A stretch of DNA of 64,000 bases from Sphingomonas pokkalii (GCF_003096275.1 NZ_QENQ01000001.1:4107420-4171419), one strand, 5' to 3'. Shown: positions 50,389 through 60,407, counted from the stretch's first letter. The notes: a model not told the origin generated them from the letters alone. Made by a program: numbers and translations.

Positions 50389-53004
50389 TCATTTCGCCGC
50401 GATCACGCCCGCGCTGACGCTGGCGGCCTTTGCTTCGCGGAAGCGCGCGCAGGTGCGAATGCCGTCCAGGGCGCGATCGAGTGCCAGGGTGCTGCCCTGG
50501 ATCGTGGGCCGCAGCTTGGCGTCGACCTTGTCCGCCTGCGCATCGGAGCAGAGCCCGCCGAACATCGCGACGGCCCGATTGGCGAAGATGCCTGCGCTGC
50601 CGCTTTCCTTCATCATCGCGTCGAAATGGGCGAGCATCGCGTCACTGGCGATGTCCCGCGTGTAGGGGGACTGGAAGAAGCCGGCGACGACCCCGGCGCG
50701 TGCCTGTCCGCTCAGGCGGCCGTCCTTGAATTCGTTCAGGAACCAGCGCGCGACATCGGCGCGGCCGGCCTGGCCGATGCCCTGGGCGACGACGTTGCGA
50801 TGCACCGGTCCGTTGCCGGCGAGCGCGCGTTCCATCAGGCCCTTGGCAAAGTCCAGGCCGCGTTCGTTGATCGCCACCGCCGTCGCCATCGACGCATATT
50901 GCGGATCGAGGGCCTGGCCGTCGCCCGCCACCCAGGCGTCGAACGCTGCCAGCAGCTTGCTGCGCAACGCCGCATCCTGCCCGGAAAAGACGAGCAGCGA
51001 GAGCAGCCGGTTGCGAAGTTCGTGCCGGTCGGCATTGTCGGCGGCGTGGGCGTCGGCCTTGGGATCGAAGCCGATCTTGGCGAGCATCGGGCCGTAAAGA
51101 TCGACGAGCAGCTTGCGATAGGCGGGCAGCGCTTCCGGCGTCAGCAGGCCGCGTGCTTCCAGGCCGCGCAGGCGATTGGCATTGTCGAAAACGATCTTGC
51201 TGGCCGGATAGGCCGCCATCGCCCGTGCCAGCGCGATCGGCCGCGCGACATCGCTGCGCCCGGCATAGAAGCTGGCCCAGACGCTGTCGTCCAGCGCCAG
51301 CGCCTCGCCCTGGGGCAGCGTGGGGCCGGCGGCGATCAGGGCGTCCCAGTCCGCGGGATCCAGTTCGAACCGGTAATAGCCCCAGCCGCCTGCGTTGGGA
51401 ACGATCACGCCGCTGCCCTTGGCCTCGATCGCCTCGCTCGGCCGGTCGATCAGGGTGCAGCTTCTGGTCTCGCCGCGGCGCAGGCACAGCGGGATCAGCC
51501 ATTGCTGCGCCGGCAGGTTGGTGCCGAAATAGGCGAAGCGCGACTGGCTGGCGGTCAGCCGGTCGCCCTCGCGATGCAGCGTGACGAGCGGCACGCCCTG
51601 CTGGTCGACGAAACTCTTGAGCGAGGCGAGCACGCGTGGATCATGGGCGGCATCGGCCAGCGATGCGAAGAACTGGTCCGTCGTCGCGTTGCCATAGGCA
51701 TGGCGCTGCATGTGCAGGCGCACGCCGTCGCGGAACCGTTCGTCGCCCATATAGTCGGCGATCATCGCCACCACCTGGCCGCCCTTGCCATAGGTGATCT
51801 GATCGAATGCCGCATCGATATCGCCGTCGCGAAGGATGGGGGCATGGATCGGGCGCCCCGAGGCGAGCGAGTCGACCGCCATCGCCTCGAATGCCTCCTC
51901 GATGGCGTTCACGCCCATTTCCAGATCGGGTCGCCATTCGTTGCCGATGCGATAGCCCATCCAGTTGGCGAAGCTCTCGTTCAGCCAGATGTCGTCCCAC
52001 CAGGCGGGCGTGACGAGGTCGCCGAACCATTGGTGCGACAGTTCGTGCGCCACCACCATGCCGAATTCCTGCTTCCGTTCGGTGGAGGCGGATTCGTCGA
52101 GGAACAGGATGTCGTCGCCATAGATGTCGGCGCCGGCATTCTCCATCGCGCCCGGCATGATCGGCGAGCCGATCTGATCGAGCTTGGGGAAGGGGAAGGG
52201 CTGGCCGAAATAGCGTTCCAGCAGCGCGACGATCTTGCCGGATTCGTCGCGGGCGAACGCCATCTGCCCGGCATTGGGCTTGGTGCCGACAACGCCGAGC
52301 GGCATCGGATCCTTGCGTTCCGGGGTCGGTGCGATGGTCGCGTGCGTCGTTGCGAAAGGCCCGGTGACGAGGGCGACCAGATAGGTCGGCAGCGGCTTGG
52401 TGACGGCGAACTGATGCTTCACCAGCGTGCCCCGCTTCTCGGTGCGGACCTGCGGCGCGTTGCTGACCGCGACGAAGCCGGGATGGGTGGTGATCGAAAC
52501 GGTGAAGGGCGTCTTGTAGCCGGGCTGATCGAACGAGGGGAAGGCGGCGCGCGCGTCGATCGATTCGAACTGGCTCCAGCTGTACCACGCATCGGCGATA
52601 TTCAGGTGGTACATGCCGGACGTCGTCCGGCCGAACGGCGCATCGTAATCGAAGCGCAGCGTGATGCGGCCCGCGGGCACGGTGGCGCCGAAATCGATCT
52701 GGGCCAGGCCGGTGGCGCTCTTCTGCGTGAAATGCACGGGGATGCGCCTGGTGCCGATCTGCGCCGTCGCCTTGTTCACGCGCAGGTCGCGCCCATGCAT
52801 CCAGATCGCGCTGGCAGGCTGCTTCAGATCGACATCGATCTCGGTATGGCCGCTGAACCGCTCCCGCTCGGGCAGGATGGTGAAATCGAGGCGATAGGCC
52901 GCCGGCGTGGCGACGTCCGGCAGCTTGCCCTCCGGTTGGGGCGTCTGGGCCAGGGCGGCGGCGGGAACCAACAGGGCAGTGCAGGCGAGCAGGGCGACGC
53001 GCAT
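50389..53004 (-). CDS. M1-family zinc aminopeptidase, secreted
   Basis: The 871-aa protein has a signal peptide (MRVALLACTALLVPAAALAQ), the aminopeptidase motif GAMEN at 285-289 and the zinc site HELSH at 320-324, with the third ligand Glu in NESFANWMG 18 residues on. The C-terminal ERAP1-like helical domain is complete. The periplasmic location suggests peptide use from outside. Similar to sphingomonad PepN-like enzymes but the signal peptide differs from cytosolic PepN. Divergent from the SGNH hydrolase gene. Confidence 0.95.
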   Translation of the reverse strand: MRVALLACTALLVPAAALAQTPQPEGKLPDVATPAAYRLDFTILPERERFSGHTEIDVDLKQPASAIWMHGRDLRVNKATAQIGTRRIPVHFTQKSATGLAQIDFGATVPAGRITLRFDYDAPFGRTTSGMYHLNIADAWYSWSQFESIDARAAFPSFDQPGYKTPFTVSITTHPGFVAVSNAPQVRTEKRGTLVKHQFAVTKPLPTYLVALVTGPFATTHATIAPTPERKDPMPLGVVGTKPNAGQMAFARDESGKIVALLERYFGQPFPFPKLDQIGSPIMPGAMENAGADIYGDDILFLDESASTERKQEFGMVVAHELSHQWFGDLVTPAWWDDIWLNESFANWMGYRIGNEWRPDLEMGVNAIEEAFEAMAVDSLASGRPIHAPILRDGDIDAAFDQITYGKGGQVVAMIADYMGDERFRDGVRLHMQRHAYGNATTDQFFASLADAAHDPRVLASLKSFVDQQGVPLVTLHREGDRLTASQSRFAYFGTNLPAQQWLIPLCLRRGETRSCTLIDRPSEAIEAKGSGVIVPNAGGWGYYRFELDPADWDALIAAGPTLPQGEALALDDSVWASFYAGRSDVARPIALARAMAAYPASKIVFDNANRLRGLEARGLLTPEALPAYRKLLVDLYGPMLAKIGFDPKADAHAADNADRHELRNRLLSLLVFSGQDAALRSKLLAAFDAWVAGDGQALDPQYASMATAVAINERGLDFAKGLMERALAGNGPVHRNVVAQGIGQAGRADVARWFLNEFKDGRLSGQARAGVVAGFFQSPYTRDIASDAMLAHFDAMMKESGSAGIFANRAVAMFGGLCSDAQADKVDAKLRPTIQGSTLALDRALDGIRTCARFREAKAASVSAGVIAAK

Positions 53005-53152
53005 CTAATGTCCTTCGAAAGCAGAAGCTGCCGACTATGCCGCAGCTGGGCATGTTGCAATATCACCTGCGGCGCACATTGGCTCTTGATGGCTTGTCGC
53101 CTGCGCATCGGGCGGTATGGTAGCGATACCAATGAGAATGAGGAGAGGCGGT

Positions 53153-54376
53153 ATGCGGAAATGGGTCGGCGGTGCCGCGCTGGCATTGGCGTTGGTGGCC
53201 AGTGCACATGCGGCGCCCGGCGAGCGCTGGGCTGCGATCTGGGCGACGGCGCAGCTGGTCGCGGAAGGGCAGAATGCGCTTCCCGGCGAGGATCTTGCCG
53301 ATGCCACGCTCCGCCAGATCGTACGGGTGCCGGTGTCGACCGCCCGATTGCGCGTGCGGCTCACCAATCGCTTCGGTTCCGCGCCGCTGACCATCGACGG
53401 CGCGACGGTCGCCCTTGCGCTGGATCCGGCCCGTGCCGCGATCGATCCGGCGTCGCTGCGCCCGCTGCGCTTCGGCGGCAGCGGCACGGTGACGATCCCT
53501 GCCGGCGCCGATTACTGGAGCGACCCGGTGGATGTGAAGATCCGCGGCGCCGCGGACCTTGCCATCTCCTTCCACCTTGCCGGTCCGCCGGGCGTGCAGA
53601 CGGGCCATCCCGGATCGCGGGCGACCTCCTATGTCGTCCATGGCAGCCATGGCGACGCTGCCGATCTGCCGGGGGCGAAGACGGCCGACCATTGGTACCA
53701 GATCGCCGGGATCGAGGCGCTCGCGCCGCACGCCCGTGCAGTGGTGGCGTTCGGCGATTCGATCACCGATGGCTATGGTGTGAAGCCGAACACCAATGCC
53801 CGCTGGACGGATGCGCTGCAGGCCCGGCTGAAGGCGGCACCCGGCCTGGCCGAGGTGGCGGTGCTGAATGCCGGGATCGGCGGCAACCGGCTGCTGAACG
53901 ACGGGCTGGGGCCGAACGCGCTGGCGCGGTTCGATCGGGATGTGCTCACGCCGCCGGGCGTCACCCATGTCATCGTGGTGGAAGGCGTGAACGATCTCGG
54001 CACGCTGACCCGCGACGGCCCGGTCTCGCCCGCGGCCCATGCCGTGCTGGTTGCCCGGATGATCGATGCCTATCGCCAGATCGTCGCCCGCGCCCATGCG
54101 CATGGCATCAAGGTGATCGGCGGCACCATCATGCCCTATGCCGCGTCCGGCTATTATCATCCCGATGCGCAGAACGAGGCGGATCGCCAGGCGGTGAACC
54201 GCTGGATCCGAACGCCGGGCAATTTCGATGCGGTGATCGATTTCGACGCGGCGATGCGCGATCCGGCCGATCCCGCCCGGCTGCACAAGGCATATGACAG
54301 CGGCGACGGGCTGCATCCGTCGATCGCCGGCTATCGTGCGATGGCGGCGGCCGTACCCTTGGCGTTGCTTCGTTAG
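53153..54376 (+). CDS. SGNH/GDSL hydrolase, secreted
   Basis: The 407-aa protein has a signal peptide (MRKWVGGAALALALVASAHA), an N-terminal beta-rich domain of about 150 residues, and the SGNH blocks: AVVAFGDSITDGYG (Ser), GIGGNRLLND (Gly/Asn), VVEGVNDLG (Asn) and DGLHPSIAGY (Asp, His). It hydrolyses ester bonds in lipids or carbohydrates; the two-domain layout resembles plant-cell-wall acetyl esterases. Start is set by AGGAGAGG before ATG 53153. Confidence 0.85.
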   Translation: MRKWVGGAALALALVASAHAAPGERWAAIWATAQLVAEGQNALPGEDLADATLRQIVRVPVSTARLRVRLTNRFGSAPLTIDGATVALALDPARAAIDPASLRPLRFGGSGTVTIPAGADYWSDPVDVKIRGAADLAISFHLAGPPGVQTGHPGSRATSYVVHGSHGDAADLPGAKTADHWYQIAGIEALAPHARAVVAFGDSITDGYGVKPNTNARWTDALQARLKAAPGLAEVAVLNAGIGGNRLLNDGLGPNALARFDRDVLTPPGVTHVIVVEGVNDLGTLTRDGPVSPAAHAVLVARMIDAYRQIVARAHAHGIKVIGGTIMPYAASGYYHPDAQNEADRQAVNRWIRTPGNFDAVIDFDAAMRDPADPARLHKAYDSGDGLHPSIAGYRAMAAAVPLALLR

Positions 54377-54499
54377 GGCGGGGTGGCGCGATGTCATCGC
54401 GCTCTGGCTGCCACCCCGGCGCAGCGCGGCCGGAACGGCGCGGACTCAGCCGGTCCCCGCTCGACGGGGGCTGGAAGAAAAGGGTGCGGGTAGGATCAC

Positions 54500-54573
54500 T
54501 GGAGGCCCGAGCCGGAATCGAACCGGCGTATACGGATTTGCAGTCCGCTGCGTCACCACTCCGCCATCGGGCC
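54500..54573 (-). tRNA. tRNA-Cys (anticodon GCA)
   Basis: The minus strand folds as a cloverleaf: acceptor GGCCCGA with TCGGGCC, anticodon loop CTGCAAA with GCA, T arm GGTTCGATTCC, and an encoded CCA. The 74-nt length fits. Confidence 0.95.
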
Positions 54574-54741
54574 ATCCTTGGGTGAGGCGCGGCCAATGCC
54601 TTGGGCATGGGGGGAATGTCAACATCGTTTCAAAATAACGTTGCGGTCGCTTGGCGCGGCCGTTGCACCGCGATACAAGCCACAGAGATAGCAACAAGTG
54701 TATTGCACGGCTAAAACAGTTGTGCGACAAGCGGAGTGATG

Positions 54742-55422
54742 ATGACCCTTCTGGTCGACCCTGCGCCCGTCGAAGCGCCCCGTTTCGAAGCGATGCGCCA
54801 CGCCATGGTGGCAAGCCAGCTGCGTACCAACGCGGTGAACGATCCTCGTGTGGTGGCGGCGATGTCGCGCATTCCCCGCGAGGCCTTTCTCCCCGCCGAG
54901 CATCGGGCAATCGCCTATCGCGATTCGCTCCTGCCGCTGGGCAATGGCCGCCAGCATAATGCGCCGCTGGTGCTTGGGCGGCTGCTCACGGAATCGGTGC
55001 TGCAGCCGACCGATCATGTGCTGCTGATCGGCGCGGCCGGCGGCTATGGCGCGGCCGTGCTCGCGCAGCTGGTGCAGTCGGTCATCGCGCTGGAGGAAGA
55101 TCCTTCGCTCGCGGCGATTGCGCGCGGCGGGCTGGCCGGTTCGGCGAATGTCGAACTGGTGCAGGGGCCGCTGAATGCCGGTTGGGCGGGGCGTGCGCCC
55201 TATGACCTGATCGTCATCGACGGTGCCGTGGAAGCGTTGCCGCAGGCGATCATCGATCAGGTGAAGCCGGGTGGCCGCATCGCCACCGGCGTGGTCGATC
55301 GCGGTGTCACGCGTCTCGCCCTTGGCCGTCGTACCGAAGGGGGATTCGGCTTGGCGGACTTCATGGATATCGAAGTTGCCCGCCTGCCGGGCTTCGACAA
55401 GCCGAGAAAATTTACCTTTTAA
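54742..55422 (+). CDS. protein-L-isoaspartate O-methyltransferase-like protein
   Basis: The 226-aa SAM-dependent enzyme has RHAMVASQLRTNAVNDPRVVAAM at the start, IPREAFLPAE, and the motif LLIGAAGGYGAAVLAQL. A typical PIMT has a conserved GSGTGY motif; here it is GAAGGYGA, and the usual acceptor residues are altered, so it may not repair isoaspartate. It lies just before tolC (18 bp gap), an arrangement that recurs in sphingomonads. Start at ATG 54742 among three adjacent candidates. Confidence 0.75.
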   Translation: MTLLVDPAPVEAPRFEAMRHAMVASQLRTNAVNDPRVVAAMSRIPREAFLPAEHRAIAYRDSLLPLGNGRQHNAPLVLGRLLTESVLQPTDHVLLIGAAGGYGAAVLAQLVQSVIALEEDPSLAAIARGGLAGSANVELVQGPLNAGWAGRAPYDLIVIDGAVEALPQAIIDQVKPGGRIATGVVDRGVTRLALGRRTEGGFGLADFMDIEVARLPGFDKPRKFTF

Positions 55423-55439
55423 CCTTAAAGACGGGGCTC

Positions 55440-56996
55440 ATGCGACTGAACTTCTTGCTCTTTAGTGTGAGCCTCGTTGCCATCGGGGCGCCAGCCTTAG
55501 CCCAGACCGCGCCAAGCGGGCGGCAGGACGTGCCTTCGCCCGGCGCCAAGACGGCCACGCCGACCACGACGCTGCAGGATGCGCTCGCACAGGCCTATGC
55601 GACGAATCCCGATCTGCAGGGGCAACGCGCGAACCAGCGTGCCAACGACGAGAATGTTCCGATCGCGCGCTCGCAGGGGTTGCCCGGCTTCACCGCGAAC
55701 GGGAGTGCCAGCGACAGCCTGTACAATACTGCCTCCAACGCGTTTACGCCGACGCGCCAGGCGCAGTTCGGGCTGAACCTGACGCAGCCGATCTATAGCG
55801 GCGGCCGAATTCGCAATTCGGTTCACGCCGCCGAGGTGCGGGTGGATGCCGGCCGCGCCAATCTACGCGGGACCGAGGCCGACATCTTCACCCAGACCGT
55901 CACGGCCTATCTCAACGTTATTCGCGATGAATCGGTCGTCCGGCTCAACCAGGAAAATGTCCACGTCCTCGAGGTGAACCTCCAGGCAACGCGCGACCGG
56001 TTCGAGGTCGGCGATCTGACCCGCACCGATGTGGCGCAGTCCGAAGCTCGGCTGGCGCTCGCCCAGGCCCAGCTGCGCAGCGCCGAGGCACAGCTGATCG
56101 GCAGCCGTGAGACCTATATTCGGGTCGTCGGGACGCCGCCGGGCGTGCTCGCGCCGCCGCCGCCGCTGCCGAATCTGCCGGAGGACGTGCAGACCGCCGA
56201 ACAGGTCGCGCTCGCCAACAATCCGTTCCTTGAAGCGGCCCAGCTCGCGCGCGATGCCACGCGCTACGACACCCGGGTTGCGCAGGCCGGGCGCCTGCCA
56301 CAGGTCAGCCTGGGGGCCGGTGGCACCTACACCAATTATCTCGGCTCTATCGCCAGCGTCGGCAGTGGCGCTGCGGCGGTTCCGAATACCACGACCAACG
56401 CCACCGTCGGCGTGCAGCTGACGATGCCCCTGTTTCAGGCGGGCCGCCCGGCTGCGCAGGTGCGCCAGGCCCAGGCGCGCGAAGGCGCCGCGATCGAGCA
56501 GGTCACGCTCACCGAACGCGGCGTGATCGCGCAGGCGCGGTCTGCCTATGCCAGCTATCAGGCTGCGCTCCGCGTGATCGAATCCTCGCGCACCGCCGTG
56601 CAGGCGAACCAGCTCAGCCTGGAAGGCGTGCGCGCCGAAAACAGCGTCGGCACGCGCACCATTCTCGATATCCTCAACGCCGAGCAGGAACTGCTGAACG
56701 CACAGGTCCAGTATGTCACTGCGGAACGCGACGCCTATGTCGCCGGCTTCACCTTGCTTGCCGCCATGGGGCGCGCGCAGGCCAGGGACCTCAATTTCGA
56801 GGCGGGGCAGCTCTACGATCCGGCGCTGAACTACAAGCGCGTCCGTAACCGCATCAACGACTGGCGCGATGACAAGACGCCCATGCCGGTCGCGACCAGC
56901 ACCCGGAGCACACCGCCCCAGACGCCGGAGGTGGTGGGCCAGCCGCTCGATCCCATTCTCCAGCGTCCGGTTGACAGCGACCGGCAGAATCCCTGA
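55440..56996 (+). CDS. tolC: TolC-family outer-membrane channel
   Basis: The 518-aa protein has a signal peptide (MRLNFLLFSVSLVAIGAPALAQ) and two OEP repeats with coiled coils (for instance LNLTQPIYSGGRIRNSVHAA and QLTMPLFQAGRPAAQVRQAQ). It forms the trimeric exit duct of type I secretion and efflux systems; its partners are not in the window. The C-terminal 50 residues are polar and Pro/Thr-rich. Co-transcribed with the methyltransferase. Confidence 0.9.
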   Translation: MRLNFLLFSVSLVAIGAPALAQTAPSGRQDVPSPGAKTATPTTTLQDALAQAYATNPDLQGQRANQRANDENVPIARSQGLPGFTANGSASDSLYNTASNAFTPTRQAQFGLNLTQPIYSGGRIRNSVHAAEVRVDAGRANLRGTEADIFTQTVTAYLNVIRDESVVRLNQENVHVLEVNLQATRDRFEVGDLTRTDVAQSEARLALAQAQLRSAEAQLIGSRETYIRVVGTPPGVLAPPPPLPNLPEDVQTAEQVALANNPFLEAAQLARDATRYDTRVAQAGRLPQVSLGAGGTYTNYLGSIASVGSGAAAVPNTTTNATVGVQLTMPLFQAGRPAAQVRQAQAREGAAIEQVTLTERGVIAQARSAYASYQAALRVIESSRTAVQANQLSLEGVRAENSVGTRTILDILNAEQELLNAQVQYVTAERDAYVAGFTLLAAMGRAQARDLNFEAGQLYDPALNYKRVRNRINDWRDDKTPMPVATSTRSTPPQTPEVVGQPLDPILQRPVDSDRQNP

Positions 56997-57027
56997 TTGA
57001 GGCTGCTCGTACCGCTCGAACGCCAGG

Positions 57028-57486
57028 ATGGACGCGATGGGGACTGCCAGCAGCGAGCCGTCGATGGAGGAGATCCTCGCATCGATCAAACGGATCATCG
57101 CCGATGACGAACCCGGCGCCGCCGGTCGTGGGCGGCCGCTCGGGGGCGCGTCCGATCCGCGGGATGTGCCGGCGGCTGTCCCGCTCGACGCCGTACCGCA
57201 TGAAGACGTGCTGGAGCTGAACGAGCCGATGGCCGAAGCGCCGCTGGCAGCGGCGTCGGCGGTTGATCCCATTCTTTCGGACCGCGTTGCCGAGGCGAGC
57301 CGCGAAAAGCTCGAAATCCTGTCGCGGCTGGTGATCAAGCCGCAGGTGCCGGGATCGGATACGCTGGAAGGCCTGGTGCGCGAAATGCTCAAGCCAATGC
57401 TGCGCGATTGGCTCGATCAGAACCTGCCCGAGATCGTCGAGGCGATCGTCGCCCGCGAAATCGCCCGGATCACGGGCGGGCGCTGA
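57028..57486 (+). CDS. PopZ-like DUF2497 protein
   Basis: The 152-aa protein starts SSEPSMEEILASIKRIIADD and ends TLEGLVREMLKPMLRDWLDQNLPEIVEAIVAREIARIT, with a variable acidic/Pro linker between. These are the N- and C-terminal helices of the DUF2497 family that includes PopZ, the pole-organising scaffold of Caulobacter. The linker is short. It lies 32 bp after tolC, probably in the same operon; a role at the cell pole is inferred. Confidence 0.85.
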   Translation: MDAMGTASSEPSMEEILASIKRIIADDEPGAAGRGRPLGGASDPRDVPAAVPLDAVPHEDVLELNEPMAEAPLAAASAVDPILSDRVAEASREKLEILSRLVIKPQVPGSDTLEGLVREMLKPMLRDWLDQNLPEIVEAIVAREIARITGGR

Positions 57487-57547
57487 TCGCCGCGGGGCGC
57501 GAACGGGCGATTGTAACCGGCGTTACCTTCCGGCTATCGTGCCGGCC

Positions 57548-59596
57548 ATGAAGCAGTTCCTCGTCGCGAGCGTCGCGCTCGCTGCCATCGCTGCGCCGGC
57601 CTCGGCGCGAGATCTCACCATCCAGGATGTCGTCGGCCTTTCCCGCATCGGATCGCCCGCGGTGTCGCCGGACGGGCATTGGCTCGTCTGGCAGCAGCGA
57701 GAGACCGATCTGGCGGCCAACAAGGGCCGCTACGATCTCTGGCGGCTGGACCTGTCCGTAAAGGGCGCCAAGCCCCAGAAGCTGGTGGCGGAAGCCGAGG
57801 TCAACGAAACCGCGCCGCAATTCTCCGCCGACGGCAAGACCGTCTGGTTCCAGTCGGACAAGGGCGGGGAAGACGCGGTGTGGGGTGTCGCCGTCACCGG
57901 TGGCACGCCGGTGCAGCTCACGCATATTCCCGGCGGGTTCAATGGGTTCAAGGTTTCGCCGGATGGCCGCCGCCTGCTGATCTGGGCCGATCGCAAGCCC
58001 GGCGCGCCCAGCCTGCAGCCGGCAATGGAAAAGAAGGATGCGAACGCAGGATCGGGCCGCGTGTACGATCAGCTGTTCGTCCGGCACTGGGATCACTGGG
58101 CGGATGGCAACCGCTCCCAGCTGTTCGTGCTGCCGTTCGGGCCGAACGGCGCCGACAATGCGGGGGTCGCCATCGTCGGCGGGCTGATCGGCGATGTGCC
58201 GTCCAAGCCCTATGGCGGGGTCGAGGAAGTCAGCTGGTCGCCGGACGGCAAGACGGTGTATTTCGCGCTGCGCGAGGCGGGGCGGATCGAACCGCTCTCG
58301 ACCAATCTCGATATCTTCGCGGCGCCGGCCGACGGCGCCTCGGCCCCGGTCAACCTCACATCGGGCAATGCGGCGACGGATACGTTTCCCGCGGTGTCGC
58401 CGGATGGCAAATGGCTCGCCTGGGCGGCGATGCGGCGGCCGGGCTATGAGGCGGATCGCCTGGTGCTGATGCTGCGCAACCTCGTCACCGGCGATGTGCG
58501 CGCGCTGACGCCGAACTGGGATCGCTCGGTCGCCTCGATCGCCTGGGGTGTCGATTCCAAGACGATCTACGTCACGGCGCAGGACGTCCAGGAAGAACCG
58601 GTGTTCGCGGTGGATGCGGCCAGCGGCAAGGTCGAGCGGTTGACCGAACAGGGCAGCGTTTCCGCCGTGGTGCCGACCAAGGGCGGCCTCGTCTATGCGA
58701 TGAACAGCATCACCGCGCCGGACGATCTATACTGGCTGAAGGGCAGGAAGAGCACGCGGCTGACGGCGGTGAACGCCGAGAAGCTTGCCGGCATCACCAT
58801 GCCCGAAGTCACTCGCTACAGCTTCAGCGGGGCCAATGGCGATACCGTCTGGGGCTATGTCGCCAAGCCGGCCGGACTGGCATCGGGGGCCAAGGCGCCG
58901 GTCGCTTTCATCGTCCATGGCGGTCCGCAGGGCAGCATGGGCAATAGCTGGTCCTATCGCTGGAACCCGGCGGTATTTGCGGGCGCCGGCTATGCGGTGG
59001 TCGCCGTCGATTTCCATGGTTCGACCGGCTACGGTCAGGCCTTTACCGATGCGATCCGCAATAACTGGGGTGGCTGGCCGCTGGAGGACCTCAAAAAAGG
59101 ATTGAAGGCTGCAACCGATCGCTTTGATTTCCTTAGCCAGGATAAGGCCTGCGCGCTCGGTGCCTCCTATGGCGGCTATATGATGAACTGGATCGAGGGC
59201 CAGTGGCCGGATCGCTTCCAGTGCATCGTCCAGCACGACGGCGTGTTCGACGCCCGCGCGATGGCCTATGAAACCGAGGAACTGTGGTTCGACGAATGGG
59301 AGCATGGCGGCAAGGCCTATTATGAGGATCCCGCCGCGTTCGAACGCTGGAACCCGGTCAACCATGTCGCCGCCTGGAAGACGCCGCAGCTGGTGATTAC
59401 CGGCGAGAAGGATTTCCGCATTCCCTATACCCAGGGACTGGCCGCCTTCACCGCGCTCCAGCGGCGCGATATCCCGTCGAAGCTGGTCGTGTTTCCGGAC
59501 GAGAACCATTGGGTGCTCAAGCCGAAGAACTCGCTGCAATGGTATGGCGAAGTGCTCGGCTGGATGGACCGGTGGACGGGCAAGGCGGGGAAGTAA
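57548..59596 (+). CDS. S9-family prolyl-oligopeptidase-like serine peptidase, secreted
   Basis: The 682-aa protein has a signal peptide (MKQFLVASVALAAIAAPASA), a beta-propeller with repeated SPDG motifs, and a C-terminal alpha/beta hydrolase with nucleophile in LGASYGGYMMNW, then acid/His regions in TGEKDFRIP and PDENHW. This is the DPP4/acylaminoacyl-peptidase layout. It likely cleaves peptides in the periplasm. Start at ATG 57548; the GTG three codons earlier has no added support. Confidence 0.9.
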   Translation: MKQFLVASVALAAIAAPASARDLTIQDVVGLSRIGSPAVSPDGHWLVWQQRETDLAANKGRYDLWRLDLSVKGAKPQKLVAEAEVNETAPQFSADGKTVWFQSDKGGEDAVWGVAVTGGTPVQLTHIPGGFNGFKVSPDGRRLLIWADRKPGAPSLQPAMEKKDANAGSGRVYDQLFVRHWDHWADGNRSQLFVLPFGPNGADNAGVAIVGGLIGDVPSKPYGGVEEVSWSPDGKTVYFALREAGRIEPLSTNLDIFAAPADGASAPVNLTSGNAATDTFPAVSPDGKWLAWAAMRRPGYEADRLVLMLRNLVTGDVRALTPNWDRSVASIAWGVDSKTIYVTAQDVQEEPVFAVDAASGKVERLTEQGSVSAVVPTKGGLVYAMNSITAPDDLYWLKGRKSTRLTAVNAEKLAGITMPEVTRYSFSGANGDTVWGYVAKPAGLASGAKAPVAFIVHGGPQGSMGNSWSYRWNPAVFAGAGYAVVAVDFHGSTGYGQAFTDAIRNNWGGWPLEDLKKGLKAATDRFDFLSQDKACALGASYGGYMMNWIEGQWPDRFQCIVQHDGVFDARAMAYETEELWFDEWEHGGKAYYEDPAAFERWNPVNHVAAWKTPQLVITGEKDFRIPYTQGLAAFTALQRRDIPSKLVVFPDENHWVLKPKNSLQWYGEVLGWMDRWTGKAGK

Positions 59597-59626
59597 AGGA
59601 AGGGGAGGGGCGCCGGCCCCTCCGCT

Positions 59627-60346
59627 TCAGGCGAGGATGCGCACCGGATCGCCGACGCGGATCAGCCCCGGTCGCGCCGGCGCCGAGTAGAGCCCGTAGC
59701 AGGCGCCGAAGCGCTGCGCCACGGTGCGCAGGATCGTCGAGTCCTTGGCGCCCGTTTCGGGATCGATGGTGACGAGCACGCAGCGCTGAATCGGGTCGGC
59801 GCAATGCACGATCGCGCCGTCCTCGCTCGGGTCGCCGAAGGCGAGGCGCCGGCCCTGCCATTGCTCGGGGCGCAGCTCGCTCTCGATCGTCACGTTGATG
59901 CGGAAGCGGCGCGAATCGATCGGGCCGCCATGCGCGATCTCCAGCGCGCGATGGCCGGCGCTGGTCTGGAGCGAGATCGGCATCGAATCGTACACACCGC
60001 GCGCCACCTGGATCAGCGACACCGGCTCGCGTGCCGCCTCGGCGAGGTGCGCGTGCAGCCCGGCATCGTGGAGCGCGCGGAGGCCGCCATCGGGGGCCTC
60101 GACTTCGACGGCGCTGGTCTTGGGCGCGGCGGGATCGGCGAACCGGGCGCGGTGCAGCACCATCCCCGGCACTTCGCGTGCGGTAAGCCACGGAAAGCGG
60201 GTTCCGTTCGCCGCGCGGACAAAGGCATATTGGCGATCCCCTTCAATGCCTTGCCAGTCCATTTCGGCGATCGCCAGCGTCTCGCCGGCCATGGACTTTA
60301 CCGGAAAGCGTGCAAGGGCGGAGACGTGGCCGACGATCATGGTCAT
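59627..60346 (-). CDS. MOSC-domain protein
   Basis: The 239-aa protein has an N-terminal beta-barrel (VGHVSALARFPVKSMAGETL) and a MOSC core with RRFRINVTIES and the Cys-containing IVHCADPIQRCVLVTIDPET. MOSC proteins handle molybdenum-cofactor sulfur, and the mARC class reduces N-hydroxylated compounds; the N-terminal MOSC_N domain here points to the YcbX/mARC-like group. It is divergent from recA. Confidence 0.8.
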   Translation of the reverse strand: MTMIVGHVSALARFPVKSMAGETLAIAEMDWQGIEGDRQYAFVRAANGTRFPWLTAREVPGMVLHRARFADPAAPKTSAVEVEAPDGGLRALHDAGLHAHLAEAAREPVSLIQVARGVYDSMPISLQTSAGHRALEIAHGGPIDSRRFRINVTIESELRPEQWQGRRLAFGDPSEDGAIVHCADPIQRCVLVTIDPETGAKDSTILRTVAQRFGACYGLYSAPARPGLIRVGDPVRILA

Positions 60347-60392
60347 TCCGCACCGCTAGCCAGCCTGGCGCATCGCCGCAATCTTCCCGTGT

Positions 60393-60407
60393 GTTCCGCT
60401 CTTGTTC
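60393..60407 (+). promoter_or_regulatory. SOS (LexA) box of recA
   Basis: GTTC-N7-GTTC (GTTCCGCTCTTGTTC) is the alphaproteobacterial LexA site, 79-93 nt before the recA ATG. An overlapping inverted repeat TTGTTC-N5-GAACAA spans 60402-60418. Confidence 0.85.

Noticed and set aside
50626..54297. 1223-codon open frame opposite and beyond the aminopeptidase
   Set aside because: It runs antisense through the M1 gene and out of frame through the SGNH gene; both real genes have complete motifs.
55418..55434. CtrA box (TTAA-N7-TTAA) before tolC
   Set aside because: Two TTAA are present but only 2 bases apart, not the 7 needed.
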